Shown here one piece after another: positions 8,028-16,750 of a DNA stretch of 64,000 nucleotides (position 1 is its first letter; the number at the start of each line of letters is the position of its first letter). The position numbers and the translations under genes are program-made. The notes below the pieces were generated by a model, which was given only the letters and a program-made list of their open reading frames with translations, made no database searches and was not told the DNA's origin. This stretch comes from Streptomyces resistomycificus (GTDB lineage Bacteria > Actinomycetota > Actinomycetes > Streptomycetales > Streptomycetaceae). Where the stretch lies: positions 1 to 64,000 of the forward strand of contig NZ_KQ949010.1 in the NCBI RefSeq assembly GCF_001514265.1. Reading direction: 5' to 3'.

Positions 8028-9449
8028 ATGCCGCAACCCACCCCCAAAACGCCATCTCTGTACACGGTGGTCGGCGACAACCTGGTCATCGTCGACCTCA
8101 ACCCCCGCTCCGGCAACCGCCCGCCCGGCCCCTACCGCAGGCTGTTCGCTGTCCCGGGCGCCCGCGCCTTCACCGCCGGCAACCTGCTGGCCCGCATACC
8201 GATGGGCATGTTCAGCGTGAGCGCGGTCGTCATGATCGCCGGCACCCGGGACTCATACGCCCTGGCCGGCGCCGTCACCGCTACGGGGCTGGCGGCGACC
8301 GCCGTGGTCGCCCCCTGGGTCGCACGGCTCGTCGACCGGTACGGACAGGCCCGGATCGCCGTGCCCGCCACGCTGCTCGCGGCCCTGGGTTCGCTCTCGC
8401 TGGTGCTGTGCGTGCACCACGGGGCGCCCGCCTGGACGCTCTTCGCCTCCTACGCCGCCACCGCCACGACACCCAACCTGGGCGGCATGTCCCGGGCCCG
8501 CTGGGCCCATCTGCTGAAGGGCGACGACGAGGGACTGCACACCGCCGTCTCCTTCGAGCAGGCCGTCGACGAGCTCTGCTTCATGCTGGGTCCGGTGCTC
8601 GCGGCCTTCCTGTGCGGGGTGTTCTTCCCGGAGGCGGGCACGCTGACGGGCGTGCTGCTGCTGGTGACGGGCATGCTGCTGTTCGCCACCCAGCGCTCCA
8701 CCGAGCCCCCGGTCACCGGGCGGACCACGGCGCGGGCCGAGACTCCGCTCCGGGCACCCGGCATGCCCCCGCTGCTCGCCGCGTGCCTGGCCATGGGTGT
8801 GATGTTCGGGGCGATGGAGGTCGTCACGATCGCCTACGCCGACGCCCAGGGGCACCCTGCGGCGGCGGGCCCGGTGCTCGGTCTCCAGGCGGCCGGCTCG
8901 TTCGTGGCGGGCCTGCTGTACGGGGCGGTGCGGCCGGCCGGGCCGGCGGCGGACCGCTACCCGTGGTGTCTCGCCGCCATGACCGCGCTGATGACGCTGC
9001 CGCTGCTCGCCGCCACCCTCACCGGCTCGCTGCTCGTCCTGGCGGGCGCGCTGCTGCTCGCCGGGATGGCGACGGCCCCGACGATGGTCACCGGCATGAC
9101 CCTGGTCCAGGAACGCACACCCGAGGGACGTATCAACGAGGGCATGACCCTCGCGGTGACCGGCCTGCTCGGCGGGATCGCCGGCGGCAGCGCCCTCGGC
9201 GGCTGGCTGGCGGAGCACGCCTCGGCCGCCGCGGGGTTCGGCGTACCGGTCACGGCGGCGGCGGTCGCCCTGATGATCACGCTGGCCCGGCCCGGCGGCA
9301 GGGGGCTGACAGGCCAGGCCACCATGCCGACCCGTCGAACCGCTTCTCTGATTCCGACGCACCCCATTGACGCCCTCACAGCGGACCCATACCTTCCACC
9401 GTCGAAGCGCTTCGACGAGTCACGCATCGATCCGGGTGCGGTCGAGTGA
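8028..9449 (+). CDS. Major facilitator superfamily transporter
   Basis: A 473-residue protein with about 12 hydrophobic helices (from ~residue 50 to 425), the signature loop WVARLVDRYGQAR between helices 2 and 3, and a mid-protein cytoplasmic loop. It resembles drug- or sugar-efflux MFS proteins, and its divergence from a LysR regulator suggests inducible efflux. The first ~35 residues are hydrophilic. The last ~50 residues (from ~RRTASLIP to the end) are not membrane-like and run through a perfect 16-bp palindrome. The natural C-terminus was therefore perhaps shorter, and the tail may be read into an old intergenic region next to a decayed gene. Substrate unknown. Confidence 0.85.
   Translation: MPQPTPKTPSLYTVVGDNLVIVDLNPRSGNRPPGPYRRLFAVPGARAFTAGNLLARIPMGMFSVSAVVMIAGTRDSYALAGAVTATGLAATAVVAPWVARLVDRYGQARIAVPATLLAALGSLSLVLCVHHGAPAWTLFASYAATATTPNLGGMSRARWAHLLKGDDEGLHTAVSFEQAVDELCFMLGPVLAAFLCGVFFPEAGTLTGVLLLVTGMLLFATQRSTEPPVTGRTTARAETPLRAPGMPPLLAACLAMGVMFGAMEVVTIAYADAQGHPAAAGPVLGLQAAGSFVAGLLYGAVRPAGPAADRYPWCLAAMTALMTLPLLAATLTGSLLVLAGALLLAGMATAPTMVTGMTLVQERTPEGRINEGMTLAVTGLLGGIAGGSALGGWLAEHASAAAGFGVPVTAAAVALMITLARPGGRGLTGQATMPTRRTASLIPTHPIDALTADPYLPPSKRFDESRIDPGAVE
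9401..9416. promoter_or_regulatory. LacI-type operator palindrome
   Basis: GTCGAAGCGCTTCGAC is a perfect 16-bp palindrome with the central GCGC core seen in LacI/GalR-family operators. It lies 46 bp before the remnant glycosidase start and 180 bp before the lacI-type gene. It falls inside the 3' end of the MFS frame, an odd place for an operator unless the region was rearranged. Confidence 0.6.
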
Positions 9450-9461
9450 GGAAACCCCCAC

Positions 9462-9596
9462 ATGAAGTTCACGGACGGCTACCGGCTGTTGGGCGAGGGC
9501 GTCCCCGCGGGCCATCCCGCCGAGGTACTCGGCTTCCTGAGCGTGCTGGTGCGGGCGCCGGCCGGAACCGGGGTCCTGACCCTGGAGTGTGCCTGA
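9462..9596 (+). pseudogene. N-terminal remnant of a GH31 alpha-xylosidase-like gene
   Basis: A 44-codon frame after GAGGAAA (9448-9454) begins MKFTDGYRLLGEGV and continues PAEVL. This strongly resembles the start of actinobacterial family-31 alpha-xylosidases (MKFTDGYW...EGV...EVLD), which are usually ~700 residues and usually sit next to a LacI regulator. The remaining ~20 residues do not follow the family, so an internal deletion probably removed almost the whole gene. The stop TGA overlaps the ATG of the lacI-type gene (TGATG), so the relic could still serve as a coupling leader. The family call rests on memory of the N-terminal motif. Confidence 0.5.
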
Positions 9597-10600
9597 TGGC
9601 GAAGATCACGGATGTGGCGCGGCGCGCGGGGGTCTCCCCGAGCACCGTCTCCTACGCGCTCAGCGGCAAACGCCCGATCTCCGACGCGACCCGGCGCCGG
9701 GTGCGGGAGGCCGTCCGCGAGCTGGGCTACCGGCCGCACGCGGGCGCCCGCTCCCTGGCCGGCAGCAGGTCGAAGGTGCTGGCCCTGGTGGCGCCGTTAC
9801 GGGCCGGCGTCCATGTGCCGGTGGTGACGCAGTTCGCGGTGTCGGTGGTGACGACGGCCCGGCGGCACGACCACGACGTGCTGCTGATGACCCAGGAGGA
9901 GGGCGAGGAGGGGCTGCGCCGGGTGGCGGACACGGCGCTGGCGGACGCGCTGATCGTGATGGACGTCCAACTGCACGATTCCCGGCTGCCGTTGCTGCGA
10001 AGGCTGGCCGACCCGTCGGTGCTGATCGGCCTCCCCGCCTCCCCCGAGGGTCTGACCTGCGTCGACCTCGACTTCAAGGCGGCCGGCGAGGCGTGCGTGG
10101 AGCATCTGGCGCGGCTCGGGCACCGGGTGGTGGCGCTGGTCGGGTCGCCGCCCGAGGTGTACGTCCGGCAGACCGCGTTCGCCCAACGCGTCGTCCAGGG
10201 CTTCACGGCCGCCGCCGACCGGGGCGGGTTGGTGTCGGCGGTCCACCCTTGCGAGCCGACACCGGCGGCGGCTCGCCGGGGGGCGGAGCGGCTCCTGCGG
10301 GAGCAGCCGGCGCTGACGGGTGTGGTCGTCCACAACGAGGCGGTCCTGCGACCGCTGATAAACGCCTTCGAACAGCTCGGGCTGCGAGTCCCCGACGACC
10401 TGTCGGTCACGGCGATCTGCCCGGACGAGCCGGCCGAGGCCCTCGGGATCACCTCCGTCACCCTGCCGTCCGCCGAGGTGGGCGCGCGGGCGGTGGAGCT
10501 CCTGATGGAGAAGCTGGGCGGCGGGGTCGTACCGGAGGCGACCCTGCTGCGGCCGGGGCTGACCCTGCGAGCGAGCACGTCGCCACGGGCGACGGCATGA
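9596..10600 (+). CDS. LacI/GalR-family transcriptional regulator
   Basis: A 334-residue protein. Residues 1-56 are the LacI helix-turn-helix and hinge (AKITDVARRAGVSPSTVSYA, then RELGYRPHAGARSLAG). Residues ~60-330 form the periplasmic-binding-like sugar domain. The start ATG at 9596 overlaps the stop of the glycosidase remnant. The palindrome at 9401-9416 is its likely operator, and the original target was probably the lost sugar-hydrolase gene; whether it now controls anything else is unknown. Its stop codon lies inside the first of three 25-bp tandem repeats. Confidence 0.9.
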   Translation: MAKITDVARRAGVSPSTVSYALSGKRPISDATRRRVREAVRELGYRPHAGARSLAGSRSKVLALVAPLRAGVHVPVVTQFAVSVVTTARRHDHDVLLMTQEEGEEGLRRVADTALADALIVMDVQLHDSRLPLLRRLADPSVLIGLPASPEGLTCVDLDFKAAGEACVEHLARLGHRVVALVGSPPEVYVRQTAFAQRVVQGFTAAADRGGLVSAVHPCEPTPAAARRGAERLLREQPALTGVVVHNEAVLRPLINAFEQLGLRVPDDLSVTAICPDEPAEALGITSVTLPSAEVGARAVELLMEKLGGGVVPEATLLRPGLTLRASTSPRATA

Positions 10601-10653
10601 GAAGTCGCCACGGGCGACGGCATGAGAAGTCGCCACGGGCGACGGCATGAGAA
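10579..10653 (+). repeat. Three tandem 25-bp hairpin repeats
   Basis: Three identical 25-bp units start at 10579, 10604 and 10629. Each carries the small stem-loop GTCGCC-ACG-GGCGAC followed by GGCATGAGAA. The first unit contains the last codons and stop of the lacI-type gene, and a terminator follows directly. The perfect identity implies recent slippage expansion. Confidence 0.9.
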
Positions 10654-10682
10654 GGGGCCCGCACTCGGTGAGTGCGGGCCCC
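10654..10682. terminator. Bidirectional terminator between lacI-type and immunity genes
   Basis: A perfect 12-bp stem (GGGGCCCGCACT and complement) with a 5-nt CGGTG loop lies between convergent genes. Confidence 0.85.
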
Positions 10683-10692
10683 GGTCTCGCGG

Positions 10693-11295
10693 TCAGGGCG
10701 ACTCCACCAGGAACCGGACGCTGTCCACCACGAACTCGCCGTAGTGGAGGGCCGACCCGATGGTCTCCAGCCTCCGATACCGGCCTGGGGACAGCGTCGC
10801 GCCGGGGGCGTTCACCACGGCCCTCAGCAGCACGCGGAACGCGAGTTCCGGAGTGCAGCCGCGGGCGCAGTCCACGAGCGCCTCGCGCACGTCGGCGGCC
10901 AGGAACTCCGCCGTCTCGATCTCGGCGACGACCGCGTCCTGCTGGGACCAGCCGTCCTCGGTGTCGGCGCCGGTGAGGGGACGGACGTCCGCTTCTGTGG
11001 ACAGTCTGGCGTCACACAGGCCGGCGACCGTCCGCGTCCACTCGGCTCCCGTGGTGCGCACGAAGCCCGGCATGTACTGCGCGCCTGCGGTCCACAGCAC
11101 CTCGAGCGTCTCCGAGGGCAGGGCCTCGGCCAGGGTCCCGGCGTCCCGGCGGACCGCCAGGACCTCCTCGCAGCTCTCCTCCGCCAGGTGCTTGGTTACG
11201 ACGTCGGCAGCCGTGGGCCCGTCGTGACTCCAGTCCTGGTGGAAGAAGCTCATCACCCACGGCACGCCGAAACTGAACTCGGTGAAGCGCTGCAC
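10693..11295 (-). CDS. CdiI_2-like immunity protein
   Basis: A 200-residue soluble protein. The GTG start at 11295 is chosen because GGAGGAG (11303-11309) lies 7 nt upstream; earlier in-frame starts have no such site and overlap the toxin gene. The early motif WVMSFFHQDWSHDGPTAADV matches what I recall of CDI immunity family CdiI_2 (a (Y/F)FHQDW signature), whose members neutralise RNase A-type CdiA toxins. The gene begins 14 bp after the toxin gene's stop on the same strand, the standard toxin-immunity order. It should bind and block the RNase A-like tip of the neighbouring toxin inside the producing cell. The specific pairing is inferred from adjacency. Confidence 0.75.
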   Translation of the reverse strand: MQRFTEFSFGVPWVMSFFHQDWSHDGPTAADVVTKHLAEESCEEVLAVRRDAGTLAEALPSETLEVLWTAGAQYMPGFVRTTGAEWTRTVAGLCDARLSTEADVRPLTGADTEDGWSQQDAVVAEIETAEFLAADVREALVDCARGCTPELAFRVLLRAVVNAPGATLSPGRYRRLETIGSALHYGEFVVDSVRFLVESP

Positions 11296-11309
11296 CGCGT
11301 GTCTCCTCC

Positions 11310-14300
11310 CTACTTCGGGTAGCACGTCTGCACGTAGTAGCCCCGAGGATGTCTCGGCTCCCCCGGCTTCCGCACCACCCTCACCAGCTTGATGTAGTAG
11401 CCGTTGCCCGCCTTGGTCGGAGTCCTTCTGTCCGCGTAGTACACCGTGCCCAGGGATTTGTCCTTCGGCCCGACGAACCCCGACCAGTCCAGCTCGCTCT
11501 TGGAACCCCTCATCCAGGTGGTGATCATGCCCGCCTTGTCGTTCAGGGCGGCGTCGACGACGGCCTGGGCCGTTTTCTGGTCCTCGAAAACGCTGTTCGG
11601 CGTGTCCCGGCCGTTGTTCTTGCGCGTCTTTTCGATGGCCTTGTCCTCGGCCGTCGTCCGGTTGGGCCGCACGTGGTCCGAGAGCGTGTGCGCCTGGCCG
11701 GGGAACGACCTCTCGTCGAGCGCGACGTCGTTGCAGTTGTGGACCAGGACCGGGGTGCTGCCCGCTACGGCGTAGAACGTGTGCAGGCCGGACACGGTCA
11801 GGTCGTACACCGTCCGGGGCTTCGGCTCGGTCCGGTCACGCAGGGCGGCCACGGTGCGCAGGGCACCGTCCGGCATGCGCAGCCGGTCGCCGGTGCGCAG
11901 GTCCGAGGCGAGAGTCCAGCCGCGGTCGACCACGAAGAGCTGGTGACCGGGTGTACTCGTGAGACGTCCTCCGTCCGCAAGGGTGATGTCCAGCAGATCC
12001 GTGGAGGGGTGGGAGAAGGTACGCGTGACCGGCTCGCCCCGGGTGGTTCCGGCGTCGGGGTCGGTGGCCAGCAGCAGGTCGCCCGGGCGCACGTCCCGGA
12101 TCGGCTTGCGGCTGCCGTCGGCGAGGACCACTTCGGTTCCGCCGGGGAAGCTGTTGACCTTGCACGCCGTCCGCGCGTCCTCGAACGCGTCCACCGTCTT
12201 TTCGATGTCGGCCAGGGTCTCCGGGTCGACGTCCAGCTTCTTGAGCTCCTTCAGCGCGTCGGCGACACCGTCCCCGCGGCGCAGGGCGGCGTTCAGGGCC
12301 CGGATCGCGTCGGCGATCAGGTCGTAGGTCTTGCCCGGGATGAAGTTGGACGCTGCCCAGGCGCAGTCGCCGTAGCTGCCCCCGTCATCGGCGCTGGTCA
12401 TCTTGTGGTAGCAGCCGGTGAAGTCACTGATGAGTGACTCGAAGAGGCCCTTCCACAGCTCCTTGGTCGCGTCCCAGGACGACAGCTTGACCGTCTTGGA
12501 CAGGCCCGGGAACGTCTTCGTGGTGAGGAAGAACGTGTCCTCGGCGGGGCAGCCGGACTCGGTGGCGGGCACGTCCGGGTTGGCGCACAGGTAGTAGCTG
12601 ACGACCGCGTCGAACTTCACCTTGTAGACCAGGTCGCACGGAAGGCGCGAGCAGTCGTCGGGCAGCCGCTGCGGGTCGCCCCGCTGCTTGAGGTCGTCGA
12701 TGACGGAGAAGACCCCGCCGACCCCGGTGCCCGCACCCGTCTGTACCTGCTTGTTCGCGTCCTCGCGGCCGGCCTGGTCGGCCGCCTGCTGTGCCGAGTC
12801 CGCGTGCTTCTTGGCGTCCTTCGCCGCCTCTTCGGCCGCGGTGGCCTCGATGTCGGCCCGGTCGGCCGCCGCGCGGGCGTCCTTCGCCGCCTGCTCGGCC
12901 TCCGACGCCGCCGTGCGGGCGGCCTCCGCGTCCAGGGCCGCCTGGTCGGCGGAGGCGCGGGCGTCGGCCGCGTAGCCCTCGGCCCGGCCTGCGGCCTTGT
13001 CGGCGGCGGCCGCGTCCTCGGTGGCCTGGCGGTTGTACTCGATGGTGCGGGCGAGCGACTTCTGCGCGTCCGCCGCGTACTTGGCCGCCTCGGCGGCGTA
13101 ACCCATCGCCTCCTTGGCCGACTTGCGGGCGTCGGCCGCGAATCCGGCGGCCTCGGCGGCCAGCGTGTACGCGGCCTTCGCGTCACCGGTCGCCGCGTTC
13201 GCGAGGCTCTGTGCCTGCGTGGCGTTCTTCTGCGCGTTGGCCGCGTGCGCCTCGGCCACGGCCTGCTGCTGCTCGGCGATCGTCTTCGACGACTGTCCGG
13301 TCAGGACGACGAGTCCGGCCGCGGAGTCGGTGGTGACGTACGGAGAGCCGAGCTGGATCGCGTCGTTCGCCGGAGCGGCGACCTGGCGCGCCGAGTTGCC
13401 GGCGTCCTCCGACGCCTGCGCGGTGACGTACGCGTGACCGGCGGCGTCCGCCGCTCCCGCGACGGCCTTGACCGCTTCGGCCTTGGAGGCGTCGGCCTGC
13501 TTCTTCGCGTCGGCCGCGTTCTTCTCCGCCTTGTCGGCCAGCTCGTCCGCGGTCTTCGCCGCGGCGGCCGCGTCCTTGGACGCCTTGATCGCGTCCGCTG
13601 CGGCGCTCGTCGCGGTCTTCACCGCGGCGTCCGACTTCAGCTTCGCGGCCTGGGCAGCGTCAGCGTGGGAACGGGCGCGTTTGGCCGCCGCCTCCGCCCG
13701 CGTCGCCGCCGCGTCGGCGTCGGCCGCGGCCTGGGTCGCCAGGTCCGCCTCGGCGCGGGCCGACGTCGCCGCCGACTCGGCCTCACCGGCGGCCGTGTCC
13801 GCCGCGTCGGCCGCAGCCCGGGACTCCTTGGCGTCGGCGTCCGACGCGTGGGCCTCGGCGTAGGCGTCCTTGGCGTTGGCCTTGGCGCGGGCGGCGTTCG
13901 ACTTGCTCTCGGCGTCCCACGCCTCGTCGCGCTTGCCCTTCGCCCGGTCCCGGGCGGCCTCGGCGTCCTGGCGCTTGGTCCGGGCGGTGGACTCGGCGGT
14001 CTCCGCCCGGCCCTTTGCCTCGGTGGCGGTCTTCGCGTGGCCCTGGGCGTTCTCCTTGTGCTGGGCGGCCTCGGCCTGCTTCTGCGCGGCGGTCGCCTTC
14101 TCCGCCTTCGCGGTGGCCTCCTCCGCCTCCGCCTTGAGCCGCTCGGCGTGGGCGGTGGCGGCCGCCGCCTTCGCGTCCGCCTCCGCCTTCACCGTCTCGG
14201 CGAGCTTGGCCTTGGCGGTGTCGCGGGCGGTCTTGGCGTTCTGGGCCTGCACGGCGGCCGCGTCGGCGGCGGCCTTGGCCTGGGCCCTGGCCTCGTTGGC

Positions 14301-16211
14301 GGCGGCCGTACGGAAGGCCGCCTTGGACGCGGCGGCCTGCGTCACCGCGCGGGCGGCGATGGTGGCGCTGTCGCCGACGGAGGCGCGGGTGGCCGCGTAG
14401 GCGGTGTCACCGGCCTTCGTCATGGCCTCCAGAGCGGCGGCGGACGCCTTCGTGACCTGTGCCTTCTGCTGCCCGACCAGCAGGCCCCGGCCCCGGGGAG
14501 CACCGGCCTTGTCGGCGGTCGCGTAGGCGGCCTGCGTGGCGGTGTCCGTGGTGGTGGCGGCCGTCTTCGCCGCGGTGGCCTGGGCCTTGAGCAGGTCGAG
14601 CTGCTTCTTCGCCGCGGCCTGGGCGTCCGCGACGCCCTTCTTGGCCTTGTCGAACTGGGCCTTCGTCGGGTAGTCGAGGGCGTCCGTGCCGTTGTGGCCG
14701 GAGGGCGTGATGTCGAACTTCTGCGGGTCGGTGCCCTTGCAGTCCCACATCCGCGCGTCGCGGCCGTTGGCGTAGGTCGCGAGGTCGAGACAGTTGGCGG
14801 TGCCCGGGTTGTACAGGCGCGTGGTCGCGTGGGTGTTGTACTCCCACTTCTGGGCGGCGCTCTTGTTGCACGTCCAGAGCTGCAACAGCGTGCCGTTCAC
14901 CGTGTCGTTGCTCTTCACGTCAAGGCACTTGCCGGAGTTGACGTTGACCAGCGCGTCGCCGCGGATCGACCACTTCTGGCCGGGGCCACCGTTGCAGGTG
15001 TAGATCTGCACCGGTGTGCCGTTGTCCTTCTTGGCGCCGCCCGCTTCGAGGCACTTGTCGGCGGCACCGTGCGCGTGGATGACCATCGGGCTGTCACCGA
15101 TCCAGCCGGGGCCGCCGGCGGACCAGTAGTCCTGCCAGCGGGCCAGCCGGTCGGCGATCCACGAGTAACCCAGCATCTCGCCCAGCGCCTTGGAGCCGGT
15201 CGCGAGGGCCTTGGTGGCACCGACGTTGGCACCGAGGATCTGGTTGCGCTGGGTGGCCTGGGAGGAGACCTCCTGCTGCCACTCGGCGGACGCGTCGGCG
15301 ACCTGCTTGCCGAGGACCTTGTTCGGGTCGACCGGCCCGCGCCAGGCGCAGGAGGCGAACCGGGACTTCAGGTCCTCGACGGCGATGCGGTGTTCGACGC
15401 TGCCCGGCTCGGGCGCGGTGCGCGGGAAGCCACCGGAGCCCAGGAAGACCCGGGCGTTGTCCGCGCCCGTCGGCTCCAGGGACCAGTTCACCAGGCTGTC
15501 CCACGCCTGGTGTTCGGCAAACGCCCGCTGCCAGTCGGGGCCGGGGAGCGACGGGTCGGGGTCGCTGCCGTAGAGCGGGGTGCCGAGGTCCTTGACCGCC
15601 TTGAGGGTGGCCTCGTCGGCGAGCGGGGTCGGGTCCTCGTAGAAGTCCTCCTCGGCCTTCCAGAACCGGTCCGAGACCCACTTGCTCAGGCCGGTCTGCT
15701 CGAAGAAGCCGGGGCCCGTCCCGGTGGTGCCCGGCGGCCAGTGGAAGCCGGTCTCGGTGAACCCGGCCGGGGTGCTCAGGCCGTCGAGCGGCTTCTTCCA
15801 CGCCTCGGTGTACGCGTCGAGTGCCGCCCCTTCCTTGGAGGCGGCGGCCCTGTCCGTCTCGAACGCCTTCCCCAGCGGGGTGTCCTTCCAGCGCTCACGG
15901 TCGGCCGCGGTGTGCAGCTTGTCCGGGGTCTGGTTGAGCGCGTCCTGCGCGGTGGTGAACATGGCCGGGCCGCCCATGCGCAGCACGTCGGCCATCAGGC
16001 ACTGGTCCTGCCGGAGCTGGTCGGCGGCCTTGGCGTCGAAGCCGTCGTAACTGTCGGCCACCAGGCCGGCGTTGAGCTCTCGGTCGCCCGTGAGATCCGG
16101 ATGTTCGGCGACGGTGGCGAGCACCGCGAGCGCGAGTACCGGCGGGATCAGTCGCGAGAAGCCTCTCGCCTGGCGTTTCACGGGCGCGAACGGCCCTGGT
16201 CTGGAACGCAA
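11310..16211 (-). CDS. Giant secreted polymorphic toxin: ricin lectin, Ala-rich coiled coil, Hint, RNase A-like C-terminus
   Basis: A 1633-residue protein. Residues ~12-36 are a signal or anchor segment. Residues ~37-370 are an unrecognised N-terminal region. Residues ~375-500 are a ricin-type beta-trefoil (KCLEAGG, GQKWSIRG, NSGKCLDVK, NCLDLATY). Residues ~515-1150 are an extreme Ala/Lys/Glu/Asp heptad coiled coil. Residues ~1350-1493 are an intein-like Hint domain starting with Cys and ending VLVHNC. The last 140 residues resemble bacterial RNase A-like toxins (AHTLSDHVRPNR, then YYVQTCYP). In that family a His, an Arg and a C-terminal Thr-x-Tyr form the active site, and His, Arg and TCY are all present here. 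The Hint domain probably frees the toxin by self-cleavage. An immunity gene follows. The TTG start could instead be GTG at 16181. Confidence 0.8.
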   Translation of the reverse strand: MRSRPGPFAPVKRQARGFSRLIPPVLALAVLATVAEHPDLTGDRELNAGLVADSYDGFDAKAADQLRQDQCLMADVLRMGGPAMFTTAQDALNQTPDKLHTAADRERWKDTPLGKAFETDRAAASKEGAALDAYTEAWKKPLDGLSTPAGFTETGFHWPPGTTGTGPGFFEQTGLSKWVSDRFWKAEEDFYEDPTPLADEATLKAVKDLGTPLYGSDPDPSLPGPDWQRAFAEHQAWDSLVNWSLEPTGADNARVFLGSGGFPRTAPEPGSVEHRIAVEDLKSRFASCAWRGPVDPNKVLGKQVADASAEWQQEVSSQATQRNQILGANVGATKALATGSKALGEMLGYSWIADRLARWQDYWSAGGPGWIGDSPMVIHAHGAADKCLEAGGAKKDNGTPVQIYTCNGGPGQKWSIRGDALVNVNSGKCLDVKSNDTVNGTLLQLWTCNKSAAQKWEYNTHATTRLYNPGTANCLDLATYANGRDARMWDCKGTDPQKFDITPSGHNGTDALDYPTKAQFDKAKKGVADAQAAAKKQLDLLKAQATAAKTAATTTDTATQAAYATADKAGAPRGRGLLVGQQKAQVTKASAAALEAMTKAGDTAYAATRASVGDSATIAARAVTQAAASKAAFRTAAANEARAQAKAAADAAAVQAQNAKTARDTAKAKLAETVKAEADAKAAAATAHAERLKAEAEEATAKAEKATAAQKQAEAAQHKENAQGHAKTATEAKGRAETAESTARTKRQDAEAARDRAKGKRDEAWDAESKSNAARAKANAKDAYAEAHASDADAKESRAAADAADTAAGEAESAATSARAEADLATQAAADADAAATRAEAAAKRARSHADAAQAAKLKSDAAVKTATSAAADAIKASKDAAAAAKTADELADKAEKNAADAKKQADASKAEAVKAVAGAADAAGHAYVTAQASEDAGNSARQVAAPANDAIQLGSPYVTTDSAAGLVVLTGQSSKTIAEQQQAVAEAHAANAQKNATQAQSLANAATGDAKAAYTLAAEAAGFAADARKSAKEAMGYAAEAAKYAADAQKSLARTIEYNRQATEDAAAADKAAGRAEGYAADARASADQAALDAEAARTAASEAEQAAKDARAAADRADIEATAAEEAAKDAKKHADSAQQAADQAGREDANKQVQTGAGTGVGGVFSVIDDLKQRGDPQRLPDDCSRLPCDLVYKVKFDAVVSYYLCANPDVPATESGCPAEDTFFLTTKTFPGLSKTVKLSSWDATKELWKGLFESLISDFTGCYHKMTSADDGGSYGDCAWAASNFIPGKTYDLIADAIRALNAALRRGDGVADALKELKKLDVDPETLADIEKTVDAFEDARTACKVNSFPGGTEVVLADGSRKPIRDVRPGDLLLATDPDAGTTRGEPVTRTFSHPSTDLLDITLADGGRLTSTPGHQLFVVDRGWTLASDLRTGDRLRMPDGALRTVAALRDRTEPKPRTVYDLTVSGLHTFYAVAGSTPVLVHNCNDVALDERSFPGQAHTLSDHVRPNRTTAEDKAIEKTRKNNGRDTPNSVFEDQKTAQAVVDAALNDKAGMITTWMRGSKSELDWSGFVGPKDKSLGTVYYADRRTPTKAGNGYYIKLVRVVRKPGEPRHPRGYYVQTCYPK

Positions 16212-16685
16212 AAGAGCATCCGTTCTTCATGGGGAGGGCGGGCAGCACGGCCCGTCCGAAGACGTGGAGGCGCCATGAGGCGGACAGGAACGCGTACGGC
16301 GACAAGCCCACGGCAGGAGCCGAGGGCGTCAGCCCGTACGGTGCGAAGGCCTCAGGCGGGCAGCGGAGCGTGCGAGCTCGGTCGAGCGTGCCTGGGCAGC
16401 CGGAATCGCGGCATGACGATGAACCCTCCCCGTAGCGACGGTGTCCCCCCGGTCGCTGGTTGACGTGCGCGGCAGTGGAGTGGTCAGCCCCGCCTGCGAA
16501 CGCGATCGAAACGGTAGTCAACTTGTGCGTCAGATGTGAAGGGAGTTTTCACAGTCGTTTCGCAAACGTAGTGAAGCGCGACCGGGCCTGCCCGGATCCT
16601 GCCCGGGATCCTGATCGGACCTGTCCGGATCGGTCTGGATCGGTCCGAGGGCGCGAGGAGGGTGGGGTCGGCCGGGCATGACAAA
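16212..16685. other. Control region upstream of the toxin gene
   Basis: No gene can be supported here; frames are short and atypical. From 16591 to 16649 there is a cluster of GGATC/GATCGG words (GATC at 16595, 16607, 16613, 16628 and 16638), a degenerate direct-repeat array. The A+T-richer patch at 16510-16575 could hold the leftward toxin promoter, but no convincing -35/-10 pair stands out. Confidence 0.4.
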
Positions 16686-16713
16686 GGCCCCGCCGCTCGG
16701 AAGCGACGGGGCC
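16686..16713 (-). terminator. Terminator downstream of ssrA
   Basis: A GGCCCCG...CGGGGCC hairpin with a second CGCT/AGCG step and a small loop, followed on the minus strand by TTTGTC. A smaller CCCGCAC/GTGCGGG dyad (16731-16746) lies just after the tmRNA 3' end. Confidence 0.7.
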
Positions 16714-16750
16714 TGTGCCCACATGGGGTACCCGCACGAGTGCGGGCGAG

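Noticed and set aside
12804..16463. 1219-codon plus-strand frame opposite the toxin gene
   Set aside because: Leu/Gly/Arg-rich antisense of the Ala-rich coiled coil; no ribosome site or recognisable motif.
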